This document shows, in pieces, positions 9,223-15,034 of a stretch of DNA of 15,916 nucleotides. This DNA comes from JBAYJY01 sp041664945 (lineage in GTDB: Bacteria > UBP15 > UBA6099): the NCBI GenBank assembly GCA_041664945.1, contig JBAYJY010000102.1, positions 1 to 15,916 on the forward strand. Direction: 5' to 3'. Position numbers and translations under genes: made by a program. The notes beneath the pieces were generated by a model, which saw nothing but the letters and a program-made list of their open reading frames with translations, was not told where the DNA came from and ran no database searches. How positions within the stretch are numbered: position 1 is the first letter of the stretch; every line of letters starts with the position of its first letter.

Positions 9223-9247
9223 AAATATTTTGCGGCGACTGTCGCTC

Positions 9248-10333
9248 TCATACGCCAGACAGATTTTTTGTTATTGAAGACGCGAGAGTGATCAGGTTCT
9301 CGCCGCGCTGTTGCGATCTCTGAAGCGCGGCGGATGCGAGACTTAGAAGTCCGCTGACATCACTCGCGTCCTGAGGAAATCCGGCGATTCCGAAACTGAA
9401 ACTGAAACGGTCCAGCTTGGATTTGCCGAATCCTATGGTGGACAACTTGTCGCAGAGTCTGCGCAGTGGAATGATCGCCTTTCTCGGCTCGGTGTCCGGA
9501 AGCAGAAACAGAAACTGATTGCTCTGAAATCTCGAAATCAGGTCGGTGTCGCGCAAGGCCTGTTCGAGTTGTTTTTTGATTCTGACGAGCACGATATCGC
9601 GCTCTGTCGCATTGTAACGATGTTTGAACTCCTCCAGCCCGTCGATGCTCAGCACGCAGAGAGAAAAAATGTACTTCTGGCGCCGCGCGCGCTTGATCTC
9701 CGTCTCGATCCGTTCGCGAAAATATCTGAAATTCTTCAGGCCGGTGGCTTCATCCACAAGCGATTGCGAGTTCATCTTCTCTTCAAGTTTGGAGATATTT
9801 TTTTCGAGATACTTTTCCCTCTTTTCTGTTTCGAAGTAGAGCATTTTGAAATCCTGGACTTCCTTTATCGTTGCGAGATAAAAAGACAGCGATAACGATC
9901 CGGCGCCGTAAACCGCCCAGAACGCGCCGTGGATAAAAATCATCCTGCCCGAAGCAAAGAGAAGAAACAAGTCGAAAATAGCTACCATCCCCGTCATTAC
10001 TATCGCATAGCCTTTGCCGGAGAATACCGCTGTCGTGATCGTGTACAGAGGCATGAGAAAAACCAAGGGGCAATCCGTCCCGTTATTGTTCAGAACAATA
10101 TATCCCAGAAATATGAGATCTATAGTATGCATGAAAAACGCGACGTTCCTCGAAAAAAAAGACAACCCCAGTATTGTAGACAACAGAATCCATGCGACAG
10201 AAATGACGGCAAGCGTCAAAAGATCGAGCGGAACCGGCATGACTTTCGCGTAAACAAGCGCCGCTATGCAAAACAGGTACGGAAACCGCCCGAAAACATA
10301 AATCTTTTCGTCTCGCGTCAGTCGAAAGTCCAT
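9248..10333 (-). CDS. Multi-pass membrane protein with a degenerate GGDEF (diguanylate cyclase-like) domain
   Basis: 361 residues from the ATG at 10333. That start has AAGGG at 10348-10344, and the protein begins MDFRLTRDEKIYVF. An in-frame ATG 96 nt upstream exists but lacks such support. Residues about 17-153 form five or six hydrophobic segments, followed by a charged, probable coiled-coil linker (about 158-192). A GGDEF-type domain then opens with 'DEATGLKNFRYFRERIETEI' (from 194). The metal-binding Asp of 'SID' (Asp231) is kept. However, the signature that should read GGDEF is QSNQF (270-274), so cyclase activity is not expected. The RxxD inhibitory site, five residues before it, is present as RDTD (261-264), so the domain could still bind c-di-GMP as a receptor. 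It could instead be a structural remnant. It is divergent from the dodecin gene and convergent with recD. The fold assignment is strong; the inactivity is read directly from the motif; the receptor role is inference. Confidence 0.85.
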   Translation of the reverse strand: MDFRLTRDEKIYVFGRFPYLFCIAALVYAKVMPVPLDLLTLAVISVAWILLSTILGLSFFSRNVAFFMHTIDLIFLGYIVLNNNGTDCPLVFLMPLYTITTAVFSGKGYAIVMTGMVAIFDLFLLFASGRMIFIHGAFWAVYGAGSLSLSFYLATIKEVQDFKMLYFETEKREKYLEKNISKLEEKMNSQSLVDEATGLKNFRYFRERIETEIKRARRQKYIFSLCVLSIDGLEEFKHRYNATERDIVLVRIKKQLEQALRDTDLISRFQSNQFLFLLPDTEPRKAIIPLRRLCDKLSTIGFGKSKLDRFSFSFGIAGFPQDASDVSGLLSLASAALQRSQQRGENLITLASSITKNLSGV

Positions 10334-10364
10334 CTTCTTGCAACCCTTGTGAAATATTATTTGA

Positions 10365-10390
10365 ATTATACACCAAATCCGGTTTGACAA
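10365..10390 (-). promoter_or_regulatory. Candidate promoter of the degenerate-GGDEF gene
   Basis: The minus strand carries TATAAT at 10370-10365, 31 nt before the ATG. A TTGTCA lies upstream at 10390-10385, but the spacer is only 14 bp, shorter than optimal. A weaker TGGTTG at 17 bp is the alternative -35. The -10 is convincing; the -35 is not. Confidence 0.4.
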
Positions 10391-10449
10391 CCACGCGACA
10401 AAAACTTTCCCATCCCTTTTTGTTTCCAATATTTGAGTTTTCGGCCGGT

Positions 10450-10483
10450 TTACCCGTTGCGCGCAAACGTGGTATAATATAAT
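10450..10483 (+). promoter_or_regulatory. Candidate dodecin promoter with two overlapping -10 boxes
   Basis: Two perfect TATAAT hexamers share one T (10473-10478 and 10478-10483), 58-63 nt upstream of the dodecin ATG. The -35 at 17 bp from the first is TTACCC (10450-10455), a weak match. The tandem boxes could allow two start sites 5 nt apart. Confidence 0.45.
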
Positions 10484-10540
10484 CGCTCACATAGAGATCA
10501 AGCCCGCGACGCAAACTACAGAACCGAAAGAGGTGTAATC

Positions 10541-10744
10541 ATGGCCGTAGCGCGTGTATCTGAAGTTAGCGCATCATCGCCGAAGGGTTGGGACGCCTGC
10601 GCGAAGGAAGCAATCACCCGCGCGAGCAAGACTCTCAGAGGCATTACAGGCCTCGAAGTCGTCTCGATGAAGGCGAAGGTTGAAGACGGAAAGATCGTCG
10701 AGTACCGGCTCAACTGCAAGATCACTTTCGTTCTTGACGACTGA
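10541..10744 (+). CDS. Dodecin family small flavin/ligand-binding protein
   Basis: 67 residues, the usual dodecin length. Dodecins form hollow dodecamers in the cytoplasm that store or buffer flavins such as FMN and riboflavin; some relatives bind other ligands. The sequence fits the family along its length: 'VARVSEVSASSPKGWDACAK', 'AITRASKTLRGI', 'VEDGKIVEYRLNCKITF' and a VLDD end. This matches the beta1-alpha-beta2-beta3 fold with the conserved 'ARASKTLR' helix and 'EDGKI.EYR' hairpin. AAAGAGGT at 10527-10534 lies 6 nt before the ATG and fixes the start. The tryptophan that stacks on the flavin in well-studied dodecins (usually just after 'TLRxI') is absent; the region reads ITGLEV (35-40). 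Ligand choice may therefore differ. It appears monocistronic, divergent from the degenerate GGDEF gene. No clear terminator: a 4-bp GCGG/CCGC stem at 10755-10766 lacks a T-run. Confidence 0.92.
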   Translation: MAVARVSEVSASSPKGWDACAKEAITRASKTLRGITGLEVVSMKAKVEDGKIVEYRLNCKITFVLDD

Positions 10745-10751
10745 GCTGAGA

Positions 10752-11150
10752 TTAGCGGCAAACCGCAAAAACAAGATTTCGAGCTATGTCATATTTTGTT
10801 TCATCGTGCATAATCGCAGATTGAATTGGAGACGATTGGAGCATCGGGGAAAAGATTGAAAACATATTGTTGTTGAATTGAAGATTCCTCGTTGCGCTCG
10901 GAATGATATCAAAAAGGGGGGGTGAATGAAAAGGGGAATTTGATTCAAGAAGCTTTGCGAGTTGACGATCCACATGAACAAACTCGGCCTTCTGCGCAAG
11001 AGCCTGCCGGTGAGCGGTAAAATTAAGACCGCACTTTGGGCAAAAGGATTTCCCTTTCCGGCACGGGGCCCGAGCAACCGGGACAATTCAATTAGTCTCT
11101 CCTGTAAAATGCTTGTGCAGGTCTGCTCTTTCAGACATTACACCATCCAT
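10752..11150 (-). pseudogene. Probable frameshifted small zinc-ribbon gene
   Basis: Three pieces line up on the minus strand. First, from the ATG at 11150 a 20-codon frame (MDGVMSERADLHKHFTGETN) ends at a TGA at 11090-11088. Second, in another frame from 11091, TTGAATTGTCCCGG encodes NCPGCSGPVPER. Third, after 11052, the original frame encodes FCPKCGLNFTAHRQALAQKA and stays open to a TAA at 10754-10752. CPGC followed a few residues later by FCPKCG is the classic two-knuckle zinc-ribbon pattern. Removing one copy of the AATTG tandem (11092-11083) and one G of the run at 11054-11052 restores a single frame carrying both knuckles, so this looks like a decayed gene. Alternatively, translation begins at the TTG (11091), which has AGGAG 7 nt upstream and a TTGA overlap with the preceding stop, giving a 22-residue peptide. 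The 3' end runs through a dispersed repeat. The frame begins 30 nt after the upstream membrane-protein gene, suggesting one transcript. Confidence 0.5.
10883..10906. repeat. Dispersed intergenic repeat of the 'SFRAQRGI / IPSATRNL' type
   Basis: The minus strand reads TCATTCCGAGCGCAACGAGG followed by AATC. This is the core of a short repeat seen in many unrelated bacterial genomes, recognisable because chance frames through it produce peptides such as SFRAQRGI or IPSATRN in databases. Both occur here: ISFRAQRGIF in one minus frame and IIPSATRNL in another. The outer ATTCC/GGAAT arms can pair. Only this single copy is visible in the window. A G7 run follows at 10916-10922. It sits in the 3' part of the broken zinc-ribbon gene. 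Confidence 0.65.
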
Positions 11151-11180
11151 AGAAGCTTCGTTTTCTCCTGTGCCCCTGTA

Positions 11181-12221
11181 TTAATATTGACCTCCGGGCA
11201 TTATGATCCGCTCGGGAAGCTGTTGTTTCTTTTGAATTTCCTTCATGCGTTGCTCGCGATAAAAACGGTCCCGCCCCTCCATCGTTCCGCTGAACATCTT
11301 CGCCCTTAATACCTTGGCTATTTCGATGTCAGCCGCTCCATATCCGTTCAGAGTATTAAAATATGCGTCCAGCTCCTGCCTCTCTTCCTTCGTGCAGCCG
11401 TAAAGACAGTCTTTGCTGAACAACGCGTTCGCGAGAGTCGGATTGCCTTTCTTGAAATTGGTAAGGTCGCATGCCGGAACCATCTCGTTCGTCATCTTCA
11501 TTTCCGTCTTAAATCTGATAACTTTGTTCTTCGCCTCGATTTTCCTGATGTAAACGGGAACCATTCCGAGATTTTCCTTGTAAAACCGCCACAACACGTC
11601 GTTCATCTGATCCTGATAATCGGACAGCATAATAGAGATCGGAATCGGCAGCGCTCCCACATAAACGCGTTCGAGATAGAAATACGGATGGTCCTTGACC
11701 CAGTGTACGCTCATCACGAAAGTCAGCGCGATCGTTCCCGCCGCTTTGTCTGACTTCGCCCTGTTTTTTTCGCTGTCCCGCCTCTGCTCGTTCATCACCT
11801 TTTTTACGTTTTCATCGAGATTCATTTTGCTGACGCCGTTGACAAACAGCCGCAACGCATTCGCCGTCGGTATGTCGGCCCTCAACACAAGCTCTCCGGG
11901 CCTCACGAACAGGTATGGGTTCTTAACAAAAGGTTCGTTCTTTACCAACAAAACCTCGGCGAACAAATTATACAGATATGCATTCAATTCGAGTTCGCTG
12001 ATTTCGAACGATGTCACTTTCCTGCAGTCCTGCACATCATTCATAAAATCAACGAGCTTTCCTTTCAGATGCTCGCGGGTTACCGGATAAAGATAGTCCC
12101 TGACTTCATTTCGGATCTTGTATTCCGGCGGAATTGTGTTCACCGCGATTACAACTCCGAACAATATGGTAAAAAAAACGACTGTCCCCAATCCAAATAG
12201 TTTGAACATTATGCGGATCAT
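11181..12221 (-). CDS. Membrane-anchored protein of unknown function
   Basis: 346 residues. I do not recognise the family with confidence. Residues 7-27 form one hydrophobic segment (FKLFGLGTVVFFTILFGVVI), a membrane anchor or uncleaved signal. The rest is polar and probably lies outside the cytoplasmic membrane. It includes 'SFEISELELNAYLYN' (71-85), 'LFVRPGELVLRADIP' (104-118), a Lys/Arg/Glu-rich stretch (134-160) and 'YLERVYVGALPIPISIMLSD' (182-201). An N-terminal anchor, a 'SExELNAYL' helix and a 'V.VG.LPIP' strand recall single-anchor lipid- or envelope-binding proteins such as the YpmS/DUF2140 group, but this is only an impression. The C-terminus is basic and Gln-rich (REQRMKEIQKKQQ), ending IIMPGGQY. 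Cysteines are few (66 and a late cluster, ACDL and CLYGC). There is no clear Shine-Dalgarno before the ATG at 12221. It is divergent from mtaB by 143 bp, with the zinc-ribbon remnant 30 nt downstream. Confidence 0.8.
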   Translation of the reverse strand: MIRIMFKLFGLGTVVFFTILFGVVIAVNTIPPEYKIRNEVRDYLYPVTREHLKGKLVDFMNDVQDCRKVTSFEISELELNAYLYNLFAEVLLVKNEPFVKNPYLFVRPGELVLRADIPTANALRLFVNGVSKMNLDENVKKVMNEQRRDSEKNRAKSDKAAGTIALTFVMSVHWVKDHPYFYLERVYVGALPIPISIMLSDYQDQMNDVLWRFYKENLGMVPVYIRKIEAKNKVIRFKTEMKMTNEMVPACDLTNFKKGNPTLANALFSKDCLYGCTKEERQELDAYFNTLNGYGAADIEIAKVLRAKMFSGTMEGRDRFYREQRMKEIQKKQQLPERIIMPGGQY

Positions 12222-12273
12222 TCACTTATTATGGCGCCGGGAACGAAAAAACGGCAAGAGGAAACAAAAGACA

Positions 12274-12293
12274 GCGCCTCGCCCTTCAGGCGC
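12274..12293. other. Inverted repeat between the divergent 346-residue gene and mtaB
   Basis: GCGCCT at 12274-12279 pairs with AGGCGC at 12288-12293 around an 8-nt loop. It lies in the 143-bp divergent region and would be in the 5' leader of the minus-strand membrane-protein gene. No T-run follows on either strand, so it is not an intrinsic terminator. An operator or a leader hairpin is possible. Confidence 0.35.
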
Positions 12294-12316
12294 GGTTCGC
12301 GGGAAATGAAGACCCG

Positions 12317-12346
12317 GAGACAAAAACCGCGCGCGGCGTATACAAT
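12317..12346 (+). promoter_or_regulatory. Candidate mtaB promoter
   Basis: GAGACA (12317-12322) and TACAAT (12341-12346) are separated by 18 bp, upstream of the mtaB Shine-Dalgarno. Each box differs from consensus by one or two bases. The predicted start site would fall just before or at the ribosome-binding site, giving a very short leader, so this is tentative. Confidence 0.3.
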
Positions 12347-12364
12347 ATGGCCGGAGGCGGGATT

Positions 12365-13744
12365 ATGAAAAAGCGGGCTATGGTAGTCACTCTCGGCTGC
12401 AAACTGAATCAGGTTGACGGCGAAGCGATCCGGGAGTCGTTCGAACGCGCGGGCTACGAAATAGCCTCGTTCGGCGAAGAGGCGGACGCCTATATCATCA
12501 ACACATGCTCGGTGACCGGCGAAACCGACCGCCAGTCGCGCCAGCTTCTGCGCCGCGTGATGAAAATGCGGGAACTGAACCGCGCCGCGCGCCCCGGCGC
12601 CGTCGTCGTCGCCACCGGCTGCTACACTCAGACCGAGCCCGAACATCTCGCAAAATTCGCGCCCGGCATCGACCTCTTGGTCGGAAACCCGGACAAGGAA
12701 CGAATCCCGGAACTGATCGCGGAACTTTTCGGCGAAAATACGGCCGCCGCCGCGCCCGCCAAGCCGGAGTCATTCATTGCCGACGCGGTCGCGGAAAAAA
12801 CATTCCGCCTCTCCCGTATCACCGACTTCGCCGGCCACAACCGCGCTTTCCTCCGCGTTCAGGACGGCTGCAACCACCGCTGCGCCTACTGCATCGTCCC
12901 GTACGCCCGCGGCCCGGAACGCAGCGCGCCACTCGAAGATGCCGTCGCTCAGGCCGAAGTGTTCGCCACCCGCGGCTTCCCAGAAATCGTCATCACAGGC
13001 GTCCACGTCGGCCGCTACGGCGCCGGCGAACAGGGCGCATCGCTCGCTTCGCTCCTGCTCAAACTCAACGACATTGACGCCCTCTCACGCATCCGCGTCA
13101 GCTCCATGGACCCCGGCGAATTTTCGGAAGAACTTTTCTGCGCGCTCGACTCCGTCCGCAGTAAAATCTGTCCGCACTTCCATATCTCGCTTCAAAGCTG
13201 CGACGACTCCGTTCTGCGCGCGATGCGCCGCGACTACAAGTTCTCTCAATGCCGCGACATCGTAGGCCGGCTTCGCGGGCTGTTTCCCGATGCCGCTATC
13301 GGAGCCGACATCATCGCCGGCTTCCCCGGCGAAACCGACGTGAATTTCGAGACGACCTATCGCGCGATTGAAGAACTCGAACTCTCATACATGCACGTTT
13401 TCCGCTACTCGAAACGGCGCGGCACGCCGGCAGCCGAAATGTCGGGACAAATCCCTCCGGAAGCAAAGAAAGCGCGCAGTCGCCGCCTCCTCGACCTGCG
13501 CGACGCGTTGAACGAATCGTTCCGCTCGCGGTTCATCGGCCGCAAAATGGAAGTCCTGTTCGAGACGCGCCGCGACCGCAAGTCCGGACTTCTCACCGGA
13601 CTCACCCGAAACTACATCCGCGTGTTCGCCGACGGCCCGGACTCATTCCAAGGCCGCCTCGCCGTAGCGAAACTCGACCGCCTGAACCAATCCGGCGTGA
13701 CCGGAATCGATTTGAAGGAATATATAATCACAAATCAGCCATAA
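12365..13744 (+). CDS. mtaB: tRNA (N6-L-threonylcarbamoyladenosine(37)-C2)-methylthiotransferase MtaB
   Basis: 459 residues, a radical-SAM methylthiotransferase that converts t6A37 to ms2t6A37 in ANN-decoding tRNAs, using two [4Fe-4S] clusters. The N-terminal UPF0004 domain has its three cysteines: Cys12 (TLGCKLNQVDGE), Cys48 (NTCSVTGETD) and Cys86 (ATGCYTQ). The radical-SAM cluster is CNHRCAYC (Cys169, 173, 176), preceded by FLRVQDG and followed by VPYARG. 'IITGVHVG'-like and 'GADIIAGFPGETDVNFE' motifs follow, and a TRAM-like tail occupies roughly the last 60 residues. 'CKLNQVDGE' and 'VQDGCNHRCAYCIVPYARG' favour MtaB over MiaB or RimO, whose signatures read CQMN and CDHxCTFC or similar. The start at 12365 has GGAGG 7 nt upstream (12353-12357); an in-frame ATG at 12347 would lie before that ribosome-binding site. 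It converges with the GH172-like gene 47 bp downstream. Confidence 0.95.
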   Translation: MKKRAMVVTLGCKLNQVDGEAIRESFERAGYEIASFGEEADAYIINTCSVTGETDRQSRQLLRRVMKMRELNRAARPGAVVVATGCYTQTEPEHLAKFAPGIDLLVGNPDKERIPELIAELFGENTAAAAPAKPESFIADAVAEKTFRLSRITDFAGHNRAFLRVQDGCNHRCAYCIVPYARGPERSAPLEDAVAQAEVFATRGFPEIVITGVHVGRYGAGEQGASLASLLLKLNDIDALSRIRVSSMDPGEFSEELFCALDSVRSKICPHFHISLQSCDDSVLRAMRRDYKFSQCRDIVGRLRGLFPDAAIGADIIAGFPGETDVNFETTYRAIEELELSYMHVFRYSKRRGTPAAEMSGQIPPEAKKARSRRLLDLRDALNESFRSRFIGRKMEVLFETRRDRKSGLLTGLTRNYIRVFADGPDSFQGRLAVAKLDRLNQSGVTGIDLKEYIITNQP

Positions 13745-13746
13745 TG

Positions 13747-13788
13747 AAACCAGATTGAAATACGCATGATTTTCTAATGACTGGTTTT
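13747..13788. terminator. Possible bidirectional terminator between convergent genes
   Basis: AAACCAG (13747-13753) pairs with CTGGTTT (13781-13787) and a further T follows, in the 47-bp gap between the mtaB stop and the stop of the opposing GH172-like gene. The 7-bp stem is only moderately G+C-rich and the loop of 27 nt is long, so the call rests mostly on its position. Confidence 0.3.
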
Positions 13789-13791
13789 CGC

Positions 13792-14859
13792 TTACGCCTT
13801 TTTTGTCAGGTTGCGGATTTGCTCGCCGATGTTGAAGCCGACTTCGAGTATATCCGTAGCTATGTTTTTCGCGTTTTTGAGAAGGAACCCGTCATCCGGG
13901 ATGCGATCGGCGGCTGGCGGGAAAATGCCCATCGAGTGGTGCGGCTCGGTTTGGTACCAGTAGGCCGTGCTGGAGTAATCCGAACCCGGCGCGTCGTTTA
14001 TGCCCCCGTGCTCAATGGTCGCGCGGATGTTTTTCTTGAACGGAATCGGGTCCTCAATGTGGAACCTGTAGGCGGATATTCTCGAGCGGACCGGGTCCTT
14101 GATCGTGAGCCCGTGATAAGGCGCGGCGAAGACGCCGTTGCTGAAGTACCAGCCGCCGTTGAAGTAGTCCTCGGTGCCTGTTCCGTGGATGGCGGGCGGG
14201 TGCTGCTCGCCGTCAACATAAATCATCTCGTCGCCTTCGAGGAACCAGAACGAGAACGGCTTGCGTCCCTGCATATTCAGGTTACAGCCGACGTAGTGGC
14301 CGGCGCCGGTCGCTTCGAGGATCGTATAGTTCGAGCCGGGCATGGTCTTTTCGTGGCGCCAGCGCGCGTGGAACCTGCCTGTCTGCGCGTCGTTATCCAG
14401 CTTGTCGAAGCGATGGTATGTGATGTTGTAATAGAAAGCGCTGATTTTCTTCTCGCTCTGGTTTTCGACCTCGATGCGCGCGCTTTTTGAAAACGGCATC
14501 GGTAAATAGCAGTAGTAGCCGCCGCTGGACATGCCGATCGGCAGCGCCGTGAAATGCCTGTATTCGGAAAATCCGACGCCGAAAAAGTCGCCGATCGGCG
14601 CCTCGACGCTCGGCTGGTCCTCGCCGTCCCAGTACATCCGGAGCACACACCGCCGCAAAATGTAAAGGTCGGGACACGCTATCGTCACCCATATCCGGGC
14701 CACGCAGCCGGCGCCTTTAATATCGGCCAGCGTTGCGCGGTCTCCCGCCTCGATCACCACAAAATCGTCGTTGCCGCCCGTGCGATCAAACGATGATTCC
14801 TGAGCCGTCCGGAAATCCTTCAGATTCGGCAGATTGTCCAGCATCTTCATCGCGGCCAT
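13792..14859 (-). CDS. DUF2961 / GH172-family carbohydrate-active protein
   Basis: 355 residues. Characterised GH172 (former DUF2961) enzymes act on fructofuranose- or arabinofuranose-containing saccharides and assemble as homo-oligomers. Family features are clear: 'RMYWDGEDQPSVEAPIGDFF' (74-93), 'ALPIGMSSGGYYCYLPMPF' (105-123), 'RIEVENQS' and 'FWFLEGDEMIYVDGE' (205-218). The family block GTGTEDYFNGGWYF (226-239) follows, with Glu230 a likely catalytic carboxylate, then 'SAYRFHIEDPIPF' and 'SSTAYWYQ' (296-303). The fold would be a double jelly roll. There is no signal peptide or membrane segment, so it appears cytoplasmic and would act on imported or internal sugars. GGGAGG at 14870-14865 lies 5 nt before the ATG. 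It is preceded by an extended -10 promoter and has no sugar-transport or other glycosidase gene beside it here, so the substrate cannot be inferred. Assignment to the family is strong; activity is inferred. Confidence 0.9.
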   Translation of the reverse strand: MAAMKMLDNLPNLKDFRTAQESSFDRTGGNDDFVVIEAGDRATLADIKGAGCVARIWVTIACPDLYILRRCVLRMYWDGEDQPSVEAPIGDFFGVGFSEYRHFTALPIGMSSGGYYCYLPMPFSKSARIEVENQSEKKISAFYYNITYHRFDKLDNDAQTGRFHARWRHEKTMPGSNYTILEATGAGHYVGCNLNMQGRKPFSFWFLEGDEMIYVDGEQHPPAIHGTGTEDYFNGGWYFSNGVFAAPYHGLTIKDPVRSRISAYRFHIEDPIPFKKNIRATIEHGGINDAPGSDYSSTAYWYQTEPHHSMGIFPPAADRIPDDGFLLKNAKNIATDILEVGFNIGEQIRNLTKKA

Positions 14860-14885
14860 GTCCGCCTCCCGCTTTTTCTCATAAT

Positions 14886-14894
14886 ATTATACCA
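14886..14894 (-). promoter_or_regulatory. Extended -10 promoter of the GH172-like gene
   Basis: The minus strand reads TGGTATAAT at 14894-14886, a full TGn extended -10, 27 nt before the ATG. No good -35 is seen, as is common for extended -10 promoters. The resulting leader would be about 20 nt and contain the strong Shine-Dalgarno. Confidence 0.55.
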
Positions 14895-14940
14895 TAGTTA
14901 AATTGTGATTAAGATCATAGAGTCACATAAAAGATTTGTG

Positions 14941-14970
14941 TTGTTAAACGATATTAAAACAAGCTATAAT
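14941..14970 (+). promoter_or_regulatory. Candidate promoter of the exported fibre-like protein
   Basis: TTGTTA (14941-14946) and TATAAT (14965-14970) with an 18-bp spacer, in the A+T-rich divergent region between the GH172-like gene and the fibre-like gene. A second perfect TATAAT at 14991-14996, closer to the start, could be an alternative but lacks a clear -35. The first would leave a leader of about 58 nt. Confidence 0.5.
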
Positions 14971-15034
14971 TAAATGTTTAGGCAAGACATTATAATTTTG
15001 CATTTTCTTGTAACTAATAATTTTGGGGTGCGAG

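Noticed and set aside
10384..10389. Perfect TTGACA on the plus strand ahead of the dodecin gene
   Set aside because: No -10 hexamer lies 16-18 bp downstream; the TATAAT boxes are more than 80 bp away.
10755..10766. GCGG-CAAA-CCGC hairpin just after the dodecin stop
   Set aside because: The 4-bp stem is short and no T-run follows on the plus strand, so it is not a convincing terminator.
10962..11309. 115-codon plus-strand frame across the zinc-ribbon remnant and the end of the membrane-protein gene
   Set aside because: It overlaps the 3' end of the 346-residue gene antisense, has no clear ribosome-binding site or family motif, and is better explained as a shadow.
13777..14490. 237-codon plus-strand frame opposite the GH172-like gene
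   Set aside because: It overlaps a strongly recognisable gene on the other strand. Its Val/Arg/Ala-rich composition is a complement artefact.
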